NCBI GenBank assembly: GCA_011317545.1
Contig: WUJK01000005.1
Location: 2,480,001 to 2,544,000, forward strand
Direction: 5' to 3'
Origin: Coniella vitis
Taxonomy: Eukaryota > Ascomycota > Sordariomycetes > Diaporthales > Schizoparmaceae
Length of the DNA: 64,000 bases
In this document: positions 57,671-64,000 of the stretch, piece by piece
How the letters are laid out: each line of letters opens with the position of its first letter
Numbering within the stretch: the first letter of the stretch is position 1
Made by a program: the position numbers and the translations under genes
Notes under the pieces: generated by a model
Seen by the model: the letters and a program-made list of their open reading frames with translations, nothing else
Databases searched by the model: none
Told to the model about the DNA's origin: nothing

Positions 57671-60600
57671 CCACTTCAATATGGCGGCGGTTGTAGCACT
57701 GGCTCAATAAGCACTTGGAAAACGAAAAGAATGAATCGATCAGGCCAAAGCAGGTAATATTAATACTTTGGCCTGGCAACAATGCCCGCTTGCTCTTCCC
57801 TTCTCCCTTTCTTGTCCGTGACGTCAGATTCGCAGCATCGTCGAAGAGAGGTGAGGAACCCATCGTCATTCCGACTCTCTCTCCGTGTCGCACTGCTTGG
57901 ACAGTCAGCTTTTGTTTGCGTCATCTCAGCCACCCACGGCTGCTCCCGCCGCCAATCAGACGCGGTGCATCTGATCAGACATTCCCAATGCGGTAAGTGT
58001 GGCTTATCCTTCCGTCCCGCAGCCACTCGGAGAGCAACAGGAGCCAAGCAGACACCGGGTTAGCATTGGCAATTTCGGTGCATATGCCCTGAAAAGGTGG
58101 TCGAGGGCGTGCTGTGATATCACTGCTCATTGGAAATCGTACTATCCAAGTACATAATGAGTGTCCAGTGTGACAGATGCCCAGCGCGAGCAACAACCAC
58201 CCCCCCTACAACTCTAAAATACATTTGTACTGACATAGTTTGTAAAGCTTCTCGCAATGAAGAGAATGGTGCCAGTTAAGGTTAAAACTACCCTGTGATA
58301 GCCGCTGTGAAGGGGCTCTAGGGAACAGATCCTCCAACTGAATTGGATCGTAGTTCAACTGGATCGAGTACTCTATATGCACTTGGCGCGTAAAGCCTTA
58401 CTGTTGAAGGCGAGTGGCTCATAGACTTCAATGTGTTGTTGTCCTTACTTTAGTTTTGTGACATGTTTGTCGTTTCTGTACTTTATATGATGTGTCGTAT
58501 AATGTCATTTCCTTCCTCGCTGTCGTATTCTCGAAAAGAGGGGGGGGGGGGTGGTTGACTCATGAACGAATGTGTGCAACATCCCAACTAAGCTTTCATA
58601 TCGTCTCTTCAGGAACGGCTCTTTGGGGGATTGGTGGAATTTAAATGTGAAGAGCTTCTTAGTCACCACGCCAGTAAACCAGCGAAGCGGTTGTGACGTT
58701 AAGCCAAACAGATTCGCGATGTCTTGGAGGTAATCTGGATTTGTTCGTTCCTAGACTCCAGATCAAGGTATTTGATTGTCATTATCTATGTCCTAACTCA
58801 TCAGATGTATGTATTCTCGGAAATGGATATGGCCCTTTGGTGTTTTGGTTACGGCTAGTAAGTTTCATTCTGCTATATGGTGAATGGCCTGGCGCAGATT
58901 CTCAACATCCACCTAAAGATATTCTGCTGTGCCAACAGGACAACACCAGTCGACCACATGCTTTTATCTCAATACATACATAACTGATGCCATTTTAGCT
59001 TCACTCATCAATCCTTCCGCACTGCAAATAGCAAGGCTCTGGCGTTAAGCCTGCGAATTCGGCTGGCAAACTCAAACCCCCGCCGTAAGCGTCCCCTTTT
59101 TCAGGCACTACAAGTCCAGTATCAGCATGAATTCAGATAACACATGGCCAGAGCTGGATCTCGGGTTGTGCCACCGATGATAATACCCCAAGAAAACACT
59201 ATGGCAAGCCAAGCCTGTTGGTTGACGAGGTGCTGGCGTTGTATGTGGCACGGATCTAGGATCTCTTCACAGCACCTCGTGATTGTTTCATGCAGATGTT
59301 AAAGCCAAATCTGGGTAGCACTCTTTGGAACCGCAGCTATACCCATTCTAGGGACTGGCCAGGTAGGCGAAAAAAAAAAAAAAGACGAAGCGAGTGTGCC
59401 TGCATATGCCACGATCTTGCAGCAATCTGACAGCTGTTTCACGATCGTGTACAACCCGTTGGCGTATCGTATCCTTGCTGACTGCAGTGCCTAATCTGTC
59501 AAGCTGTGTCTGTCTCTTTGGGGTTATAGAATCTTTCCGCCGGGTGATATTCCTGTACGTACCGGTCCGGGTTGTACTTTACTCTGAAGAAGATCCCAAG
59601 TTAAGGTTCCCGAGGCAAGAATTGCTCAGAATGGTAGGCGGATTTATGGCATGAGAACGGAATGAATGGACCACAGGCCAGAATGATTGATACATGTTGA
59701 CAGATCGTGAAGAGTTGTCCATGTTGGACCAGGCTAGAAGATGGGGAGCCTTTCCTCTCTCGTACTTCTCCTTCTCCCTCTATAAATCATACTCTGATCA
59801 CCAAAACCTACATACCTTTTGTGTGACCAAGGAAAAAAAATAGCCCCCAAAAAAAACAAGCCGGGGAAGAAAAAAAGACCATCAGTAAAAGTAAGCACCC
59901 ACAGACCGAAGAACACATTTGCAGCCCTCAAAGAGAGGGTGATTGCCGTGGCTTTTTCTTCACTGACTGCAGACCACTCATGTCCGTACTCCTCTCTCAT
60001 CAACAACAACAAACCCACAATATTCATCTTGTGCCCCATTTGCACCAGAATCCTGGATCTCTGTTCGGCAGGGCGCTCAGTTTCCGCCTAAGAAGCCCCC
60101 GGGCATGCACTCGGCGCCTCTTTAGCCCGCCACGCAAGAGAAGTCATCGGGAACGCATATCCATGGGGACGTACGTTACTATGTGCCGTCCTTTTGCAGT
60201 CGAATCAAGCATGTAGAGCCATTTTTCCACGCACGGCTGGGGGATGATGCACTTGACCATGCACGACCATCTGGAAGGGGAATTGGGGGCCTCCACATAA
60301 ACCCACCGCCGCAGCGTGATAGTAGTACTCTTTATGCATACTATGTAGTAGTAATGGCTACAGTCGCATTCGCTGTGCGTTTGTGCTGGTCCATCCGGTG
60401 CGGAGGCTTACATAGTACATTAAAGGGACTCTGTTATAGATACTGTGTACTGGCTCCTCTTCGCAACACAAGGGACACAGGTTGTTGGAGATACATACAT
60501 AGTAGCAGTCGCCAGGTGGGCGCAATAGGGAAACGATGCAAAGCTACACGGACTTGAAATGCAAAAGGACCCGTCTTGGGCCTACTCTACTCAACATGGA

Positions 60601-62393
60601 CCCGAAGAAACAAAGAATCCCCCCCGCCCTTTAACCCGAAAGGAAAGAAAGGACAAGAATAGAGCCAACAGGATCATGGGTAATGCTCGAGTATTCTCAC
60701 AGCAGACCACGCGTCAGAGACTTTTGTCAACGGTCACATGAACAGCTGGAATCCTCTTCCACTGTGACTGACAGTCATGTACGGTAGCGGAGCCCTCGAG
60801 AGGGCCCGAAGCCACCCCCCCCCCCCAGGCCGAAAAGGTCCCACCGCCGCTTCGCTTCGTGGGGAAAGACTGCGGACATCATGCTGCGAGAAGACGAAAG
60901 CAGGTAAGAAGGAAAGCAAGGCAGGCATACTGCACTCTTAACGCGTGGCGGTGCGAGGTATGGTCAAAAACATCTTCACTCGTGATAAAGTGCGTATGTT
61001 ACGGATTCCAGCAAACATCGCTGTGCCTTTGATAATAAGGAAAGCCTATGGCGAGCGGCACCATGTACACATAGCAGCATGTCGAGTTCAGAGCATGACG
61101 ACGAGCTCGGCAAAAGAAAGCACCCATTGACCGCCGATCTGGGTCTGGCAAGCCCACTCCGCAAATGCCATGGCGACCTCGGCCGGAAGAGCACTATGCA
61201 CACAGTAGTGAGCCAATCCCCCGTCGTGGAATTCGTGATGAAATGAGGGAAAACAAGCATTTTAGACTGGAGCGTATCTGGGCTCCAGCTGCCGCACAGA
61301 GAATATTCCACTGTTCCCCCGTGCTTGACCCAAGAGATGCCAGCATCCATCCATCCTCGCCATCTCGTCGACAATCATATCTGGCGCTCTGAGTAAACAG
61401 CCACGACTACATAGCATGCTGTCTACCATCATACTAGCCAGATACATGGCAACCACGCATATCGACCGCCAAGCTGGGCTGTCGCATTTGCCCTTATCCA
61501 GTCTGATGGATCGTTTGACGCACCTCGGCGTTTGTGCGGGATACGGCGGCTTGGTTCCCTCCTCTACAGGGCCACCAGTTGTGATTAACAAAGGATGAAG
61601 AAAGAAAGAATGAAAGAAAGAAAAAACACATTGCAGGGCGCGGGGTGATATGGTGGCATTGCATATCAATAGACGCGCTCCACGAAGATGCGTACAGAAG
61701 GGGGCCCATGGCGCCATGTAACCATGCAACGGTGCCGCAGGATTCTCGATGGCGGTCTACTGTGTACATGGGTGAAAAGAGAATACTATCTAGGCTTTTT
61801 AGTGGCCAAACAAAGCCTGTGTTGGTCCGTGTTTTTCTTTCTTGTGTGTTCATAACATGATACCATAGTATTCAACTCGTTTGCCACGCTACATGAGCAA
61901 TGGCAAGATCTTCTTGTGCAGGATAGCATCAAGGAAGCCCATAGGCAAACAGAAGACTTGGTCTTGCCACTCACTGACTCGAGGCCTCGGAATACGCTTA
62001 GAAGTATGTATAGGCGGTGGGTGATTCTTCTTTCGGGCCAGTCCCAGCGGTGTAACTCTACAACGCCCGTGTATCCGTGGACGTTTTCTTGACCTTGCTG
62101 ACCGGCCTGAAGAGCCGAGTACGATCTACTGTAGTCATCAGTGGGCCCTGCAGATCTGCCTTGGGCCGCGCATTGTGCAGAGTGAAGCACTAGTGAAAGC
62201 AGCGCCGCCGGTGTGCGTGCGTACAATATGTACGCCGTAGCGAGCTGCGCGTCGGAGTCGGACAATTCCTACAGAGGCACAGCATGGAGGGCGTTGGCCT
62301 CGGAAATCCTCTCACGATCCGAGACAGGCTCGGGCGAGAGCGACTGGCACCGAAAGCTGCCGGTGCGGTGGCTCGAGATGATGCTATGCTGGC

Positions 62394-62394
<1 letters not shown>

Positions 62395-62474
<80 letters not shown>
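62395..62474. repeat. (CAGA)20 microsatellite
   Basis: Eighty bases of uninterrupted tetranucleotide CAGA, about 190 bp upstream of the laccase start codon. This is the longest simple repeat in the window. Confidence 0.95.
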
Positions 62475-62538
62475 TAACTAGCCGACGAACTGCCTGTACA
62501 TAATCGACGCGATGCGTATCGTGATTCGTCGTGGGGAA

Positions 62539-62545
62539 TATATAT
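62539..62545 (+). promoter_or_regulatory. TATA-box-like TATATAT upstream of the laccase
   Basis: Lies about 125 bp before the start codon at 62667. Confidence 0.35.
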
Positions 62546-62666
62546 CGACAGGTGCTAGTCCACACGCCCCGTGAGCGTCGTCCAAGGAGCCGCCACACGG
62601 GACTCGCCAGCGCGTTCGTTCTGCATACACACTCTTTCTGGTCCAACGGTCTTTGTTGACACCACA

Positions 62667-64000
62667 ATGTTTGTATTCTTTCTTCTGGGCCTCTGTGCCT
62701 TGGCGCTGGTGGCTGCTGCGCCTGGCCCACCCTCCTCGTCCGTCCAGCCAGCTGCTGCTGCGGGCGGGCTCGAGAAGCGGTGCGTCAACAGCGCCTCGGA
62801 CAGATCCTGCTGGGGAGACTACAGCCTGTCGACCGACTACTACGACGTGGATGCCGTGCCAGACACGGGCGTGGTCCGCGAGTACTGGTTCGACATTGTC
62901 AACGGGACGGCTGCGCCGGATGGCATCGAGCGCGTGGTCCTGACGGTGAATGGCTCCGTGCCCGGTCCGACCATTATTGCCGACTGGGGCGACACAGTTG
63001 GTGCGTTTCTAGAGCAAAGCCCGTCACGACTGCGTCTTGGTTTTGCTGACGAGAAGATGCAGTTGTTCACGTCACCAACTCCATGGTAAGGCGCCAGAGG
63101 CCGTGTTCACCGCCACCGCCACCACCCAGGAGACTCCCACACCGCTGACCGCGTATAGCAAAACAACGGCACGGGCATCCACTTCCACGGCGTGCGTCAG
63201 CTGAACAACACGCAGAACGACGGCGTGCCGAGCCTGGCCCAGTGTCCTGTTGCGCCTGGGGATTCGTACACGTACACCTGGAAAGCGACGCAGTATGGAA
63301 GTTCGTGGTGGCATGTAGGTTTGCTCTCCCTCGCGGATTCTTTTGAGGACCATCGACGCGTCCGCCACAGATAGTCAGAGAACTGACACTCGAGATGGCA
63401 GTCTCACTTCTACATCCAGGCCTGGGACGGTGTCTTTGGCGGCATCATCGTCAACGGGCCCGCCACCGCAGACTACGACCACGACCTGGGCAGCCTCTTC
63501 CTCACCGACTGGTCGCACAACACGGCGGACCAGGTGGTGCTGGCGGCGACCTTTAGCGACACGGCCGTCGTCATGCCGACCTCGCTCATCAACGGCACCA
63601 ACGTCTACAACGACTCGGGCACCGAGGTGGGCGCCCGCTTCACCACGGCCTTTGCCGCCGGCGCCAGGTACCGCCTGCGCCTCGTCAACGCCGCCGCCTC
63701 GAACCACTTCCGCTTCATGATCGACCCACGCCCTGGAGGTCATTGCGGCCGACTTTGTGGCGATCCACCCGTACACCACGACCGACATCAGCGTCGGCGC
63801 GGGCGAGCGCTACGACGTCGTCGTCACGGCGGACCAGGGCGGCGGCAGCTTCTGGATGCGCGCCATCCCCCAGCTCAACTGCAGCAAGTCGACCAATGTC
63901 GACAACGTGCTGGGGCAGCTACGAGACGGTGAAGCCGGCCCTGAGGTTGGCGAACGCGCCGCGGCGCGATGTGGCCATGGTTGCTGGCGATGGGTATCTG
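62667..64000 (+). CDS. laccase-like multicopper oxidase, partial, two apparent frameshifts
   Basis: Exons: 62667-63000, 63063-63085 (23 bp), 63159-63314 and 63402 onward, cut by the window end. A signal peptide (MFVFFLLGLCALALVAAAP) is followed by a short pro-region ending in EKR. The first cupredoxin domain has VNGSVPGPTIIADWGDTV, copper ligands in GIHFHGVRQLNNTQNDG and WWHSHFYIQAWDG, then GGIIVNGP. The second begins LFLTDWSHNTADQVVLAATF. Laccases oxidise phenols with reduction of O2 to water; fungal ones act in lignin, pigment or detoxification chemistry. After FRFMID the frame breaks at CCC 63725-63727; the +1 frame continues LEVIAADFVAIHPYTTTDIS. A second break at GGGG 63912-63915 is followed by YETVKPALRLANAPRRDV. 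Each break is explained by one extra base in a short run, so it is either sequence error or a young pseudogene. Confidence 0.85.

Larger units (their letters stand above)
57579..62666. other. 5.1-kb intergenic region, no gene seen
   Basis: No gene is supported. Frames are short and motif-free on both strands. It contains three TACTATGTA-type motifs at 60339, 60409 and 60496, runs of C near 58541-58551 and 60817-60826, and the (CAGA)20 tract. I see no tRNA. Confidence 0.4.

Overview
The window is nuclear DNA of a filamentous ascomycete (Pezizomycotina, most likely Sordariomycetes). Genes are intron-poor. Introns are mostly 54-165 bp, with GTANGT or GTGAGT donors and CTAAC-like branch sites. 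The gene set is typically fungal: a Zn2Cys6 regulator, a C2H2 regulator, a laccase, GH5 and GH125 enzymes, an NLP, fungal SOM1 and COX9, and L-rhamnose catabolism genes. Density is low, about 17 genes in 64 kb, with several 3-5 kb stretches where I see no gene. I assigned exon joins by reading splice signals and checking that the reading frame and family motifs continue across them. No transcript data were available.

Layout. 1-5.4 kb: an unrecognised three-exon gene and a microbial-type poly(ADP-ribose) glycohydrolase-like gene. 8.5-13 kb: a compact block with mitochondrial ribosomal protein L22 divergent from cytochrome oxidase subunit COX9, then the SOM1 subunit of the inner-membrane protease divergent from a Rad51-paralogue-like gene, with only 28 bp between those two start codons. 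15.8-17.2 kb: a CECR5-type HAD hydrolase. 21.1-23.2 kb: a C2H2 zinc-finger regulator with a probable one-base indel near its end. 24.5-26.9 kb: a decayed sedolisin protease pseudogene beside an intact NLP (necrosis-inducing-like) gene. 29.3-32.1 kb: a secreted GH125 exo-mannosidase and an SDR. 33.4-43 kb: L-rhamnonate dehydratase, a Zn2Cys6 regulator and L-rhamnose-1-dehydrogenase, read as a partial L-rhamnose catabolic cluster. 43.7-45 kb: a secreted GH5 endoglucanase with a long Ser/Ala linker. 47.6-51.1 kb: the U4/U6 splicing factor PRP24/SART3. 55.4-57.6 kb: another SDR and a small membrane protein. 62.7 kb to the right edge: a laccase-like multicopper oxidase with two apparent frameshifts, cut off by the window end.

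How the genes work together. The dehydratase and dehydrogenase catalyse steps 1 and 3 of the non-phosphorylated fungal L-rhamnose pathway. The Zn2Cys6 gene between them is the natural candidate regulator (inference). The lactonase and aldolase steps are not in the window. Secreted GH5, GH125, laccase and NLP genes fit a plant-associated or saprotrophic lifestyle. The most unusual signals are two alternative in-frame N-termini for the Zn2Cys6 regulator, a 9-bp motif (TACTATGTA or its complement) repeated 16 times and only between genes, an 18-bp perfect palindrome in the rhamnose dehydrogenase promoter, a Rad51-like protein with a degenerate P-loop, and a sedolisin pseudogene with several frame changes and a missing catalytic core.
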